This document shows positions 14,397 through 22,127 of a stretch of 37,946 nt of DNA, piece by piece. The notes under the pieces were generated by a model that was not told the origin of the DNA, ran no database searches, and was given only the letters and a program-made list of their open reading frames with translations. This DNA is from Candidatus Moranbacteria bacterium GW2011_GWF2_35_54 (lineage in GTDB: Bacteria > Patescibacteriota > Minisyncoccia > Moranbacterales > UBA9337), in assembly GCA_000990945.1 (NCBI GenBank), contig LBQR01000008.1:1-37946 (forward strand). The letters run 5' to 3'. Every line of letters starts with the position of its first letter. The stretch's first letter is position 1. A program made the position numbers and the translations under genes.

Positions 14397-15176
14397 CTAT
14401 TTCTTATGAGGCAGATTTTTTAAAAAAATATATTCTTCTTCTCTTTCCGGATGACAAACAATTTCAGTTTCTGCTTTTAAAAATTTATAAGGTTTTTTAT
14501 TCTTAATTATCCAGTCCAAGCTCAGCATGTAGTCAGAAGAATCCAATTTGGAAAAAGAGTACAATGTTTTTTTATTTTTTAAAAATAAGATTTGTAAAAT
14601 ATGGCGGATTAATCGGCGAGCAAAAGGTTGGCCGTTTTTTCCTAGGCGGACATAGCGAATGTGATTTTTTTTAGCGATTTGGCAGATGATGCGAAAAAAA
14701 GGAGGAAAGAGATGAAAGTGCTCATGAGAATTTAAGCCATCTGGTTTTTTGCCAAATATCTGTTCAAATTCAAAAATTTGTTCAGTCCACATTTTTTTAA
14801 CTCTGGAATAATAAAATTCTCCTCTTAGATATCCAATAAAAAAAGACATTCCTCTTAGGAGGGTATTTTTTTTGAGCTTAAGCTCTTGATTAATAAATAA
14901 TTCCAAATGTAAATCTATTTTAAGATTGGATTTTTTAAGGAGTTTAATCTCTTCTTTGGAAAAATTTCTTTTTATCATTACTGATATTCTATCGATTTTA
15001 TTTTCTTGAATTAAGGCGAGTATATTTTTATTGGCCCTGGGACTGGCCCCAAAATCATCAGCTGAGATAATAACGTCTTTCCAGAGGTCTTGGGCTTGAA
15101 CTTTATAAATACCTTTGAGATTATTCCAGCGAATTTTAAACAAGGCAAAAAACATATTGATAGGATCAAAAATCAT
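14397..15176 (-). CDS. ChbG/HpnK-type (YdjC) carbohydrate deacetylase, N-terminus continuous with the glycosyltransferase frame
   Basis: Deacetylases of this family remove N-acetyl groups from sugars with a metal held by Asp and His. Seen here: DVIISADDFGAS (Asp pair), KIDLHLEL, SHEHFHLFPPF and EIVCHPERE, in family order. Total length is 259, but the first 24 or so residues (MIFDPINMFFALFKIRWNNL) match the normal C-terminus of the GT2 family, not ChbG. The preceding GT2 frame ends in TGA in the same frame, so one C-or-A to T change could explain the split. The true ChbG part probably starts near LWKDVII. It is likely involved in surface glycan modification. Confidence 0.82.
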   Translation of the reverse strand: MIFDPINMFFALFKIRWNNLKGIYKVQAQDLWKDVIISADDFGASPRANKNILALIQENKIDRISVMIKRNFSKEEIKLLKKSNLKIDLHLELFINQELKLKKNTLLRGMSFFIGYLRGEFYYSRVKKMWTEQIFEFEQIFGKKPDGLNSHEHFHLFPPFFRIICQIAKKNHIRYVRLGKNGQPFARRLIRHILQILFLKNKKTLYSFSKLDSSDYMLSLDWIIKNKKPYKFLKAETEIVCHPEREEEYIFLKNLPHKK

Positions 15177-15836
15177 TCAAATATGGCTTTCTCTGGGATT
15201 GCAAAGGGTTATAGGGAGCTCTTTAATAGAAAAGTTAAATTTTTTAGCCAAAAAAATAACTTCTGAATCAAAGGCAAAACGAGATACGGTAGTTAAATTA
15301 AATATTTTGATAGCGACTGAACGTCTGAAAACTTTAAATCCGCATTGGGAATCGCGAACTTGCCAATTATTTAAAATGATAACTCTTAAAAAGCGAAAGA
15401 CTATTTCCATAGTTTTCCGGTACCACAACACTGGCTCTAGAACTTTTAGGCCAGGAACAAAACGCGAGGCGATTACTAAATCTAAATTTTTATTTTCCAA
15501 AGCGGTAACGAATTTATTCAATTCATCAATGGGGATGGCTAAATCAGCGTCTAAAAACATCACTATTTCGCTTTCGGGGCTAGTAGCTAGCATTCCAACT
15601 TTTACAGCATTGCCCTTGCCAGTGTTTACAGGCACGTTAATGATTTTAAACGGAATTTTATTTTTGATTTCAGCTAACTTAGCGGCTGTTTTATCAGTCG
15701 ATCCATCGTTGGAGACAATTATTTCAAAGGAGGAATAATGCTCTTTCAGGTATGTGTAAATAACCCCAATATTTTTGGTGATACCTTTTTCTTCATTGTA
15801 GCAAGGAATGACTACAGAAATTTTTTCTTTTCTCAT
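15177..15836 (-). CDS. Family 2 glycosyltransferase (dolichyl-phosphate sugar synthase type), C-terminus cut by TGA
   Basis: The enzyme transfers a sugar from a nucleotide donor to a polyprenyl phosphate at the membrane face. Motifs in order: VVIPCYNEEKGI, VSNDGSTDKT, NTGKGNAVKVGM, MFLDADLA (DxD), SRFVPG, QCGFKVFRRSVA and FDSEVIFLAKK. It stops after NPRESHI, whereas the family continues with about 25 residues ending LFKIRWNxxxG. Exactly that sequence follows in the same frame after the TGA, at the head of the ChbG gene. Polyprenyl-phosphate sugars made here could feed the GT-C enzymes nearby. Confidence 0.88.
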   Translation of the reverse strand: MRKEKISVVIPCYNEEKGITKNIGVIYTYLKEHYSSFEIIVSNDGSTDKTAAKLAEIKNKIPFKIINVPVNTGKGNAVKVGMLATSPESEIVMFLDADLAIPIDELNKFVTALENKNLDLVIASRFVPGLKVLEPVLWYRKTMEIVFRFLRVIILNNWQVRDSQCGFKVFRRSVAIKIFNLTTVSRFAFDSEVIFLAKKFNFSIKELPITLCNPRESHI

Positions 15837-15918
15837 AAAATATGATAAATAATCAACAATTAATTATAGCACAAAGTATCCGTCTGGGAATATACTTTAG
15901 CGAGGTTAATGTTTGTGG

Positions 15919-15924
15919 TATAAT
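15919..15924 (+). promoter_or_regulatory. Extended -10 element before the GT-C gene
   Basis: TGTGG-TATAAT sits 30 bases before ATG 15955. The -35 is poor. It is divergent from the GT2 gene. Confidence 0.5.
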
Positions 15925-15954
15925 TTTCATTGAGTTGAATTGTTATATGAAGTT

Positions 15955-17505
15955 ATGAAAAATAAAGAAAAATTAGTCTTGATAGCATTGAGTCTTATTA
16001 TTTTATTGGGAGTTTTTTTGCGTGTTTATCATATCAATACTGCGCCTCCAGGGATTTACCCTGATGAAGCAGTAAATGGGCAAGACGCGCTCAGGGTTTT
16101 GGATGATTTTGATAATTTCCAATGGTTTTATCCAGATAATGACGGACGAGAAGGATTATTTATGAATTTGGTGACTGTGAGTTTTGCATTTTTTGGCGTA
16201 AGTGCTTTTTCTTTAAAACTGCCTGCTATTATTTTTGGCATATTGGCTATTTTGGGAACATATTTGCTTGCGCGCGAGATGTTTAAAAGCGATAGGTTGG
16301 CGCTCTTGGCTGCTTTTTTTGGCGCAGTTTCTTTTGTGTCGGTCAATTTTAGCCGAATTTCTTTCCGGGCCAATATGCTACCTTTTATTTTAGTTTGGTC
16401 GTTTTATTTTTTATTTCTAGGTCTTAATTCTAAAAAAACCATCCATTTCGTGTTAGCGGGGATATTTTTTGGCTTGGGCATGCATAGCTACATTGCTTTT
16501 CGATTAGCACCTTTTATTTTAGTGGGCGCGTTGCCATTTTTATTCTTGGCAAAAAAAGATTTTATAAAAGATTTTTGCAAGCCGATTGGAATGTTTATCA
16601 TTTCTTTTATTATCATAGCTTTACCGATGTTTTATACTTTTTATATTCATCCGGAATATTTCTGGTCTAGACCCAATCATGTCAAAGGTCATCCTTGGAA
16701 AATGCTCTTGAATAATATTGAGTTAAGCTTTTTGAAATATAATTTTATCCCTGATAATAATTGGAGAAACAGCTTTCCGCCATTTCCCGTTCTTAATCCA
16801 GCCTTGGGGGTGCTTTTTCTTTTGGGGATGTTTTCTTCAATTATTATTTTCGGACGTTCACTTTGGGCGCGCTTAGCAAATAAAACTTATTCAAATAATT
16901 TAATAATTCACGCAGTTCTATTGCTGTGGTTTTTTGTCATGCTAGTGCCTGAATTTATGACAGCCGAGGGTCTCCCGCACGCATTGCGAGCTATAGGTAC
17001 TTTGCCAGTGGTATATATTTGGGCAGCTTTTTTTGTGGGATTCATCTTAAAGAAGGTAGAGGAAAATATTTTGTGGGGCAAGAAAATAATCTATGGATTT
17101 TTTATTTTTGTAATTTTATTCATCGGTGTATTTGATACAGCTAAATATCATTTCTTTTGGGCAAATAATATTCAGACCGCCAGATCTTTTGAAAAAAACA
17201 TTACTGATGCCGCTTATTATATAAACACATTGCCTCCAGAAAAAGAAGTTTATGCGGTGCTGGGCAATATGCAAAGAGTGGTGGTGAGAATGTTTAATTG
17301 GAATGAGTCGAATTTTCATGATTTGAGTCCGTTTGAACTGGACAAAATAAATCCAAAAAATATAAAAGAAATAGTGATTGTTTTTTCTGATTATCGGAAA
17401 GATGAGATTATCAAAGAATTAAGCGCGCGTTTTGGAGAAATGCAGTTGCGGACAATTGAAGATGCACAAGGTTTGAAATATTATATTTTAGAAAAAATAA
17501 ATTGA
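15955..17505 (+). CDS. GT-C membrane glycosyltransferase (ArnT/PMT-like)
   Basis: About 516 residues from ATG 15955; a TTG five codons earlier is less likely. Many hydrophobic helices are visible. The first loop carries VFLRVYHINTAPPGIYPDEA, where the Asp-Glu pair is the expected catalytic region of polyprenyl-phosphate-dependent GT-C enzymes. A soluble domain of about 100 residues closes the protein. These enzymes attach sugars to proteins or lipids on the outer face of the membrane. It is divergent from the GT2/ChbG pair with an extended -10 promoter between them. It ends in a genuine TGA. Confidence 0.85.
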   Translation: MKNKEKLVLIALSLIILLGVFLRVYHINTAPPGIYPDEAVNGQDALRVLDDFDNFQWFYPDNDGREGLFMNLVTVSFAFFGVSAFSLKLPAIIFGILAILGTYLLAREMFKSDRLALLAAFFGAVSFVSVNFSRISFRANMLPFILVWSFYFLFLGLNSKKTIHFVLAGIFFGLGMHSYIAFRLAPFILVGALPFLFLAKKDFIKDFCKPIGMFIISFIIIALPMFYTFYIHPEYFWSRPNHVKGHPWKMLLNNIELSFLKYNFIPDNNWRNSFPPFPVLNPALGVLFLLGMFSSIIIFGRSLWARLANKTYSNNLIIHAVLLLWFFVMLVPEFMTAEGLPHALRAIGTLPVVYIWAAFFVGFILKKVEENILWGKKIIYGFFIFVILFIGVFDTAKYHFFWANNIQTARSFEKNITDAAYYINTLPPEKEVYAVLGNMQRVVVRMFNWNESNFHDLSPFELDKINPKNIKEIVIVFSDYRKDEIIKELSARFGEMQLRTIEDAQGLKYYILEKIN

Positions 17506-17597
17506 CAAAAGAAATTATTGAGGTAACCTATCTATAAAGAGAGATAAAAGGGTGGCATACAATCAAGAGTTCTTCAAACAAAGCAAGAGGTAAGAAA

Positions 17598-18026
17598 ATG
17601 AAAAGACTTCTATTTTTTGCAGGTGTGGCTGGCATCTTTTTGGCGTTTTACTTATATGCGGTATTTGCGATAGCGTTAATGCTGATTGTTTTTGGTGCGG
17701 TTGCTATTTTTTCTCCACTTATTATTTCGGCTCATTTTTTGAATTCCCCAATTTTACACATAGAGGAAGTGGAATATGATATAATTCATATTCTTGATAA
17801 ATCGAAAAAATTATTGAGAGGTGAGGGATGGCTAACTTTTGACGAGATTTTTAGCCTTGCTGAAGCGTTAGATATGGATAAAGATTTGATGAGGAATGGA
17901 TATTACATTGCTTTGTCCAATCTCATCAACAGAAAGATGGTCGAAACTGGTAGTAAAAATGGAGAGCATGTTTATCGGTTAATTGTTGAATGCAATTCTG
18001 TTGGAGAATTGCCTTGCGTTGCATAA
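17598..18026 (+). CDS. Membrane-anchored protein with a winged-helix-like C-terminus
   Basis: The protein is 142 residues. Two hydrophobic helices (about 4-25 and 26-48) precede a soluble part whose pattern (GWLTFDEIFSLAEALDMDKD, NGYYIALSNLINRKMVETG, HVYRLI) resembles a winged-helix fold. AGAGGT upstream is the likely ribosome binding site. A TTGACA at 17502-17507 with a weak -10 16 bases later gives a candidate promoter, and a strong terminator follows the stop. I know no specific family. Confidence 0.65.
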   Translation: MKRLLFFAGVAGIFLAFYLYAVFAIALMLIVFGAVAIFSPLIISAHFLNSPILHIEEVEYDIIHILDKSKKLLRGEGWLTFDEIFSLAEALDMDKDLMRNGYYIALSNLINRKMVETGSKNGEHVYRLIVECNSVGELPCVA

Positions 18027-18042
18027 TTTTGTCTTTCATATG

Positions 18043-18077
18043 GGGTTTAGTCATGCGTGTGTGACTAAACCCTTCTT
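18043..18077 (+). terminator. Rho-independent terminator
   Basis: GGGTTTAGTCA pairs perfectly with TGACTAAACCC around an 8-base loop, then TTCTTAATTT. Confidence 0.85.
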
Positions 18078-18191
18078 AATTTAATTGCAAAAAATATGAT
18101 ATAGAGTAAAATTAAAATATGGAAATTATTGCGATATAAAATTTAAAATAATAATTTAATAAAAAATCGAATATGGAAAAAATAAAAGTTC

Positions 18192-18479
18192 ACCCTGTTA
18201 AATAATTTTAAATTTTTATATTATTATGTATTACGTCTATGTTCTTAAAAGCTTAGCGGATGGCAAGAACTATGTTGGTTATACAAAAAATTTAAAATTA
18301 AGATTTGAGGAACACAGGAAAGGAAAAGCAAAATCTACAAAAAACAGAAGACCATTAAAATTAATATATTACGAAGCCTGCCTAAATCAGCAAGATGCTA
18401 CTCACAGAGAAAAGTATTTAAAAACTTATCATGGAAAGATGTTTTTGAAAAATCGCCTCAAATCTTATTTAACAGGGTA
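18192..18479. mobile_element. 288-bp inverted-repeat unit carrying only a GIY-YIG gene
   Basis: A perfect 14-bp inverted repeat, ACCCTGTTAAATAA at 18192-18205 and TTATTTAACAGGGT at 18465-18478, bounds the unit. The GIY-YIG stop codon overlaps the right end. Excision restores a 56-codon gene. Related words (TTTAACGGGGTAA) form a palindrome array at 21540-21655. The exact edge is uncertain by a base or two because of local A-runs; no long target duplication is seen. Confidence 0.75.
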
Positions 18480-18480
18480 A
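18226..18480 (+). CDS. Small GIY-YIG domain protein (copy 2)
   Basis: The 84-residue protein is a single GIY-YIG domain: MYYVYVLKSLADGKNYVGYT, LKLRFEEHRKGKAKSTKNRR, LIYYEACLNQQDATHREKYL and KTYHGKMFLKNRLKSYL. The core Tyr pair, the catalytic-type Arg (LRF) and a Glu in REKYLK are present. It lies wholly inside an inverted-repeat unit and ends in the right repeat, so the gene and repeat are likely mobilised together. Homing-endonuclease-like behaviour is an inference; UvrC/Slx1-type repair is the alternative. Confidence 0.88.
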   Translation: MYYVYVLKSLADGKNYVGYTKNLKLRFEEHRKGKAKSTKNRRPLKLIYYEACLNQQDATHREKYLKTYHGKMFLKNRLKSYLTG

Positions 18481-18655
18481 ACAACATGGTTTTACTGCTT
18501 TCTCTTGGTTTGCGGGGTGGTTATTTACAATTGGTTTTTTGGAATTGCCATTTTTTTGGAAAGGCGTTTGGGCGGTAGTGCTGTGGCCTTATTATATAGG
18601 TGTCGCAATTAAGGTTTTGATGCAAAATTAAAATAATTTATTTTTCAATAATAAC

Positions 18656-19079
18656 ATGGCTATAATATACGAAACAGAAAATTTTATTCTTGAATCTTCG
18701 ACTAGAGGGTGGGCATATTAAAATTTCTCCAAAAATAGGCATTGAAGATAGGACTAAATTAACGCCAAAACAAGCGATTGAGTTGATGCGATTAACTATG
18801 TTAGCGGGAGAGGCTATGAAAACGGCTATGGGAAAATCTGGAGTGGAAATTGGAAGAATAAATTATCAAGACAATGGCAATTGGACTCCGCATTTGCATA
18901 TTCATCTTTATGGCAGAGTAAAAGATGCAACTATACAAAAATATGGCGATCCTATTATTTCAGGTCATCGGGAAGAATATAAGCCATTGAACGGCGAGGA
19001 TATTGAGAATATGGAAAAGGCAATCGATGATTTATTAAAAGAAGAAAAATTTTCTGAAGTTAATTGGAAATTAACATAA
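18656..19079 (+). pseudogene. HIT-family (histidine triad) protein, frameshifted
   Basis: From ATG 18656 the frame reads MAIIYETENFILES and then stops. A second frame from about 18700 reads RLEGGHIKISPKIGIEDRTK, then AIELMRLTMLAGEAM, INYQDNGNW and the triad HLHIHLYGR. HIT proteins are nucleotide hydrolases or transferases using the middle His. The family has about 11 residues between FILE and GGHI where only 13 bases remain, so a short deletion is inferred. The NW-to-HLHIH loop also looks short. It is four bases upstream of the flavodoxin gene, likely co-transcribed. Confidence 0.8.
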
Positions 19080-19083
19080 TTAC

Positions 19084-19554
19084 ATGAAAAAAATATTAAT
19101 AGTGTATTATTCTCGCACTGAGACGACTAAGAAAGTAGCGATGCAACTGGCGGAAAAATTGGGGGCAGATGTGGAGGAGATTAAAGACACTGTGGACAGG
19201 AAAGGGGCCAAGGGTTATTTGATTTCTGGTCGAGATGCGACCTTGCGAAAGTTGACGGTTTTAGAAAAATCAGAAAATAATCCTAGTAACTATGATTTGG
19301 TAATTATTGGTACGCCGATTTGGTCCTGGAATATGTCAGTGCCGGTGCGCACTTATTTGACTGACCGCAAGGATGAATTTCCAGAAGTGGCTTTCTTTTG
19401 CACTATGGGAGGCAGTGGGGATAAACGGGCATTTGCAGAAATGGGTGAAATTATTGGAAAACAACCAATAGCGACTCTGACTTTAAAAACAGTGGAGGTG
19501 GTGAAAGATTTGGCTCAAGAAAAAATTGATGAGTTTGTGAAATCAATAAATTAA
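19084..19554 (+). CDS. Flavodoxin-family protein
   Basis: The 156-residue protein is a flavodoxin-like fold. The FMN phosphate loop is YYSRTETTKKVA (residues 8-19). The second flavin loop is GTPIWSWNMSVPVRTYL, and FFCTMGGSGDKRAF completes the site. Such proteins carry electrons or act as FMN-dependent reductases in the cytoplasm. ATG follows the HIT frame by four bases. No partner reductase is visible nearby. Confidence 0.9.
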   Translation: MKKILIVYYSRTETTKKVAMQLAEKLGADVEEIKDTVDRKGAKGYLISGRDATLRKLTVLEKSENNPSNYDLVIIGTPIWSWNMSVPVRTYLTDRKDEFPEVAFFCTMGGSGDKRAFAEMGEIIGKQPIATLTLKTVEVVKDLAQEKIDEFVKSIN

Positions 19555-19617
19555 AAAAGTTTTGTTTATGAGATAATTTTTTTACGATGATTAATGAGCG
19601 TTGGAATTGTTTTTATC

Positions 19618-19656
19618 CACCCCCTCCCAACCTCCCCCTCAAAGAGGTGGAGGGGT
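19618..19656. repeat. C-rich/G-rich dispersed palindromic repeat, copy 2
   Basis: ACCCCCCTCCCAACC then CCTCCCCCTC-AAAGAGG-TGGAGGGG. It shares its start with the element at 268-324. Confidence 0.65.
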
Positions 19657-19683
19657 AAAACGTGTAAGTTTTAAAGAAAATAT

Positions 19684-20232
19684 ATGAAAAAAGTAACATT
19701 TATCACTGGCAATCAAAACAAGGCGGATTATTTGGCGAAGTTTTTGAATCATCCGATTGATCACAAGAAAATTGATTTAGATGAAATTCAAGCATTAGAC
19801 TTAAAAGAAATTATTGAGCACAAAGTCAGAGAAGCGTATAAAAAAATAAAAAGGCCAGTAATCGTCGAAGATGTTTCTCTGGAGTTTAAAGCCTTGGGCG
19901 GACTGCCTGGGCCATTTATCCGATTTTTTGTGGACAATGTTAAATTTCAAGATATTTGTTCGCTAGTTAATGGGAAAGATAGAGCAGCAGTGGCTAAATG
20001 TGCAATGGGATATTTTGACGGAAAAACATTGAAGATTTTTGAAAAAGGATTGAAAGGAAAAATAGCCAAGCGACCAGCTGGGAAAAATGGTTTTGGCTGG
20101 GATAGGATTTTTATTCCTCAAGGCTACGAAGTTACTCGCGCCTCGCTAAATGAAATTGACGATAAAAAAACATTTTTAAAAATAAAACCCTTTGCCGAGC
20201 TAAAAAAATTTTTAAAAGATAATAATTTATAG
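19684..20232 (+). CDS. RdgB/HAM1-like non-canonical purine NTP pyrophosphatase
   Basis: The 182-residue protein matches the Ham1 family, which hydrolyses dITP and XTP to monophosphates so damaged purines stay out of DNA. Motifs: FITGNQNKADYLAKFL, VIVEDVSLEFKALGGLPGPF (the Asp-containing catalytic region) and KNGFGWDRIFIPQGYE with the usual GWDxxFxPxG. It heads a run with the CYTH and HD genes (gaps of 7 and 4 bases), probably one operon. Confidence 0.92.
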   Translation: MKKVTFITGNQNKADYLAKFLNHPIDHKKIDLDEIQALDLKEIIEHKVREAYKKIKRPVIVEDVSLEFKALGGLPGPFIRFFVDNVKFQDICSLVNGKDRAAVAKCAMGYFDGKTLKIFEKGLKGKIAKRPAGKNGFGWDRIFIPQGYEVTRASLNEIDDKKTFLKIKPFAELKKFLKDNNL

Positions 20233-20239
20233 AATATTT

Positions 20240-20761
20240 ATGGAAATAGAATTGGAAAGGACATTTTTAGCCAAGTATATTCCAGAAGGATTGGATAAAT
20301 GTGAATGTAGGGAAATTTTGGATATCTATATCCCATTATCTGCAGCGCATCCAAGCTTGCGGATTCGAAAAAGAGGAGATATTTATGAGGTAACCAAAAA
20401 AGAAATAATTTATGGCAATGATTCGTCGGAAATGTCTGAAAAAACGATTTCATTAACTAAAGATGAATTTAATGAACTAGCTAAAATTCAAGGAAAAAGA
20501 TTGCACAAAAACAGATATTTTTTTCCTTATGAAAACAAGACAGCGGAAGTGGATGTTTTCTTGGATGATTTAGCCGGATTGGTGGTGGTGGATTTTGAAT
20601 TTGAATCAAGAGAAGAAATGGAAAAATTTGCAATGCCAGATTTTTGTTTGGCCGAAGTTACCCAAGATAAAACCATGGCGGGAGGAATGCTCACGGGAAA
20701 AAGTTATAGGGATATTCTAGGAGATTTGGAGAAATATAATTATAAAAAGATAATAAAATAA
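20240..20761 (+). CDS. CYTH-domain protein (triphosphate tunnel fold)
   Basis: The 173-residue protein begins with the CYTH signature MEIELERTFLAK (ExExxF-like). It continues with LRIRKRGDIYEVTKK, KNRYFFPYENKTAEVDVFLD and VVVDFEFESREEMEKF, the alternating charged strands of the tunnel. CYTH enzymes act on triphosphates (inorganic triphosphatase, adenylate cyclase class IV, thiamine triphosphatase); which one cannot be told. It sits between the NTP pyrophosphatase and an HD hydrolase, consistent with nucleotide or phosphate clean-up. Confidence 0.88.
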   Translation: MEIELERTFLAKYIPEGLDKCECREILDIYIPLSAAHPSLRIRKRGDIYEVTKKEIIYGNDSSEMSEKTISLTKDEFNELAKIQGKRLHKNRYFFPYENKTAEVDVFLDDLAGLVVVDFEFESREEMEKFAMPDFCLAEVTQDKTMAGGMLTGKSYRDILGDLEKYNYKKIIK

Positions 20762-20765
20762 ATAT

Positions 20766-21518
20766 ATGGGAATTGAATCAATGTCTCAAAATAAAGAGCA
20801 GACAGCAGTTCATTATCCTGGTGAAAATTATGAATTTAGCTTGTCTCTAGCTGAGAATTGCAGCGATAATGCGTTAGATGTCATTAGGGAGAAAAAATTT
20901 ATCAGAGAGCGTCTTTTGGATATAAAAAATCATGATGAAAAAACTTTTCTGCATTCTTTAGAGGTGGGAAATATGACCGCTTTTTTGATCAATAGACTTG
21001 GCGATAAATTATCAAAAGAGGAAAGAGAAATTTTAATAAGCTCAGCGTTGCTTCATGATTATGGGAAAACTAGCATTGACCCGGAGATTTTAAATAAAAA
21101 AGAAGAACTGACCCCGGAGGAATTAACGGAAATAGAAAAACATCCAACTGAGACCTTTTATGCCCTAAGAGAATGGAATATCGAAGTAGCTAAGGTGTCC
21201 GTAGCTCATCATGAGCACCAAGATCATACTTATCCGCGAAAAGAATTCACGGATGATGTTATGAGAGAAAGGACGCCCAGCAAAGAGGTAGATAAGTTAT
21301 CGAGAATTTTAGCGATAGTGGATTCATTTCAGGCTATGCTGGATCCAACTCGTCCAAGTAGCATAAGGAGCCCTAAGACTATCGATGAAACAATAGATGA
21401 ATTGAATAAAAAATTTATTTTGAAAGAAGACAAAGAAACCATTTTTTTATTGGAAAAATATTATTATGAAAAATTGGATAATGAAGAAAAGAAAAATTCA
21501 AAAGAGCAAATACATTAA
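20766..21518 (+). CDS. HD-domain phosphohydrolase (HD-GYP-like)
   Basis: The protein is 250 residues. Metal-binding motifs in order: FLHSLEVGNM, SSALLHDYGKTSIDPEIL (HD), VAHHEHQDHTYPR (HH...YP, as in HD-GYP proteins) and ILAIVDSFQAMLDPTRP. No membrane segment or sensor domain is present. HD-GYP proteins degrade cyclic dinucleotides, but many stand-alone versions act on other phosphoesters. It is last in the RdgB-CYTH-HD run. ATG 20766 is used, with ATG 20781 as an alternative. Confidence 0.87.
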   Translation: MGIESMSQNKEQTAVHYPGENYEFSLSLAENCSDNALDVIREKKFIRERLLDIKNHDEKTFLHSLEVGNMTAFLINRLGDKLSKEEREILISSALLHDYGKTSIDPEILNKKEELTPEELTEIEKHPTETFYALREWNIEVAKVSVAHHEHQDHTYPRKEFTDDVMRERTPSKEVDKLSRILAIVDSFQAMLDPTRPSSIRSPKTIDETIDELNKKFILKEDKETIFLLEKYYYEKLDNEEKKNSKEQIH

Positions 21519-21539
21519 AATAAATTAATCTCAGTTAAA

Positions 21540-21655
21540 TAATGTAAATTACTGCTATTTAACGGTTTACCCCGTTAAATCAGAGTAGGTTTTGTTATTT
21601 AACGGGGCAACCCCAGTTAAATAGTGCGGGGTACCGCAATTTAACGGGGTAAAGA
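21540..21655. repeat. Array of tttaacggggtaa palindromes
   Basis: Four or five overlapping palindromes: TATTTAACGG-TTTACCCCGTTAAAT, TATTTAACGGGG-CAA-CCCCAGTTAAATA and GCGGGGTACCGC, ending AATTTAACGGGGTAAAG four bases before the next gene. The word matches the ends of the GIY-YIG unit at 18192-18479 (TTTAACAGGGTAAAC). Confidence 0.75.
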
Positions 21656-21658
21656 AAT

Positions 21659-21862
21659 ATGGAAGAAGAAATTTTGAGGAAAATTGAAGATCAAAACAAG
21701 AAGATTGATGCAATCTGGATAAGTGTAGAAAAAACGAGAAAATATTTTTTAACTACTCTTATAATATCAGTAGTAATGACAGTTTTACCGTTGATTGGAC
21801 TACTGATTGTCATTCCGATAGTTTTGAGCAGTTTGTCGAAATCGATGGAAGGACTTTTGTAA
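21659..21862 (+). CDS. Small single-helix membrane protein, 67 residues
   Basis: A charged N-terminus predicted helical (EEEILRKIEDQNKKIDAIWI) is followed by one or two hydrophobic segments (YFLTTLIISVVMTVLPLIGL, LIVIPIVLSSLS). The start ATG lies immediately after the palindrome array. No family function is known; small coiled-coil/TM proteins of this design are frequent in CPR genomes. Confidence 0.6.
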   Translation: MEEEILRKIEDQNKKIDAIWISVEKTRKYFLTTLIISVVMTVLPLIGLLIVIPIVLSSLSKSMEGLL

Positions 21863-21952
21863 AATTTCAAATTTCAAATGTCAAATAAATTTTTAATGAC
21901 TTAATGAAATAATTCAGGTCGTTTTATTTTTTTTAGTATGAGTGGCTGTTAT

Positions 21953-22035
21953 ATGCTAATATGTTAAAATGTTGGTATGCTAAGATGTTGGAATGTTAAT
22001 ATGTTAAAATGCTGACATGTTAATATGTTAAAATG
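21953..22035. repeat. Nine-unit atgttaaaatgttgg-type repeat run
   Basis: Imperfect units of 8-9 bases (ATGCTAAT, ATGTTAAA, ATGTTGGT, ATGCTAAG, ATGTTGGA, ATGTTAAT, ATGTTAAA, ATGCTGAC) repeat without unique spacers. It is the longest run of the family whose words also appear at the rpmI and rplT starts. Confidence 0.75.
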
Positions 22036-22038
22036 ATT

Positions 22039-22062
22039 ACACGGAGAGATGCTAGAGTGGTT
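22039..22062 (+). repeat. Partial copy of the tRNA-Ser(CGA) 5' end
   Basis: The 22 bases starting ACGGAGAGATGC and ending GAGTGGTT are identical to the start of the tRNA at 22394. The sequence then departs into GCGCCCGAGGCGC. The GIY-YIG gene lies between this fragment and the intact tRNA. Confidence 0.75.
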
Positions 22063-22127
22063 TGCGCCCGAGGCGCATCCGCCTGGGGCGGAGAATAGAA
22101 CTTAATAATTCTTATATAATCAAAAAG

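Larger units (their letters stand above)
18173..18631 (+). pseudogene. Small CPR membrane protein interrupted by the GIY-YIG unit
   Basis: Removing 18192-18479 joins ATG 18173 (MEKIKV) to a frame reading QQHGFTAFSWFAGWLFTIGF, then LELPFFWKGVWAVVLWPYY and IGVAIKVLMQN, stop TAA 18629-18631. The result is one uninterrupted 56-residue protein. I recall proteins with SAFSWFAGWLFTIGFLxLxFWK in CPR genomes, so the rejoined gene looks authentic. As found, it is cut after codon 6. Confidence 0.72.

Noticed and set aside
15177-15179. TGA recoded as glycine, as in Gracilibacteria and SR1
   Set aside because: TGA properly ends the radical SAM gene, the RiPP precursor, the GT4 gene, the GT-C gene at 15955 and the 3D-domain gene, so the standard meaning holds.
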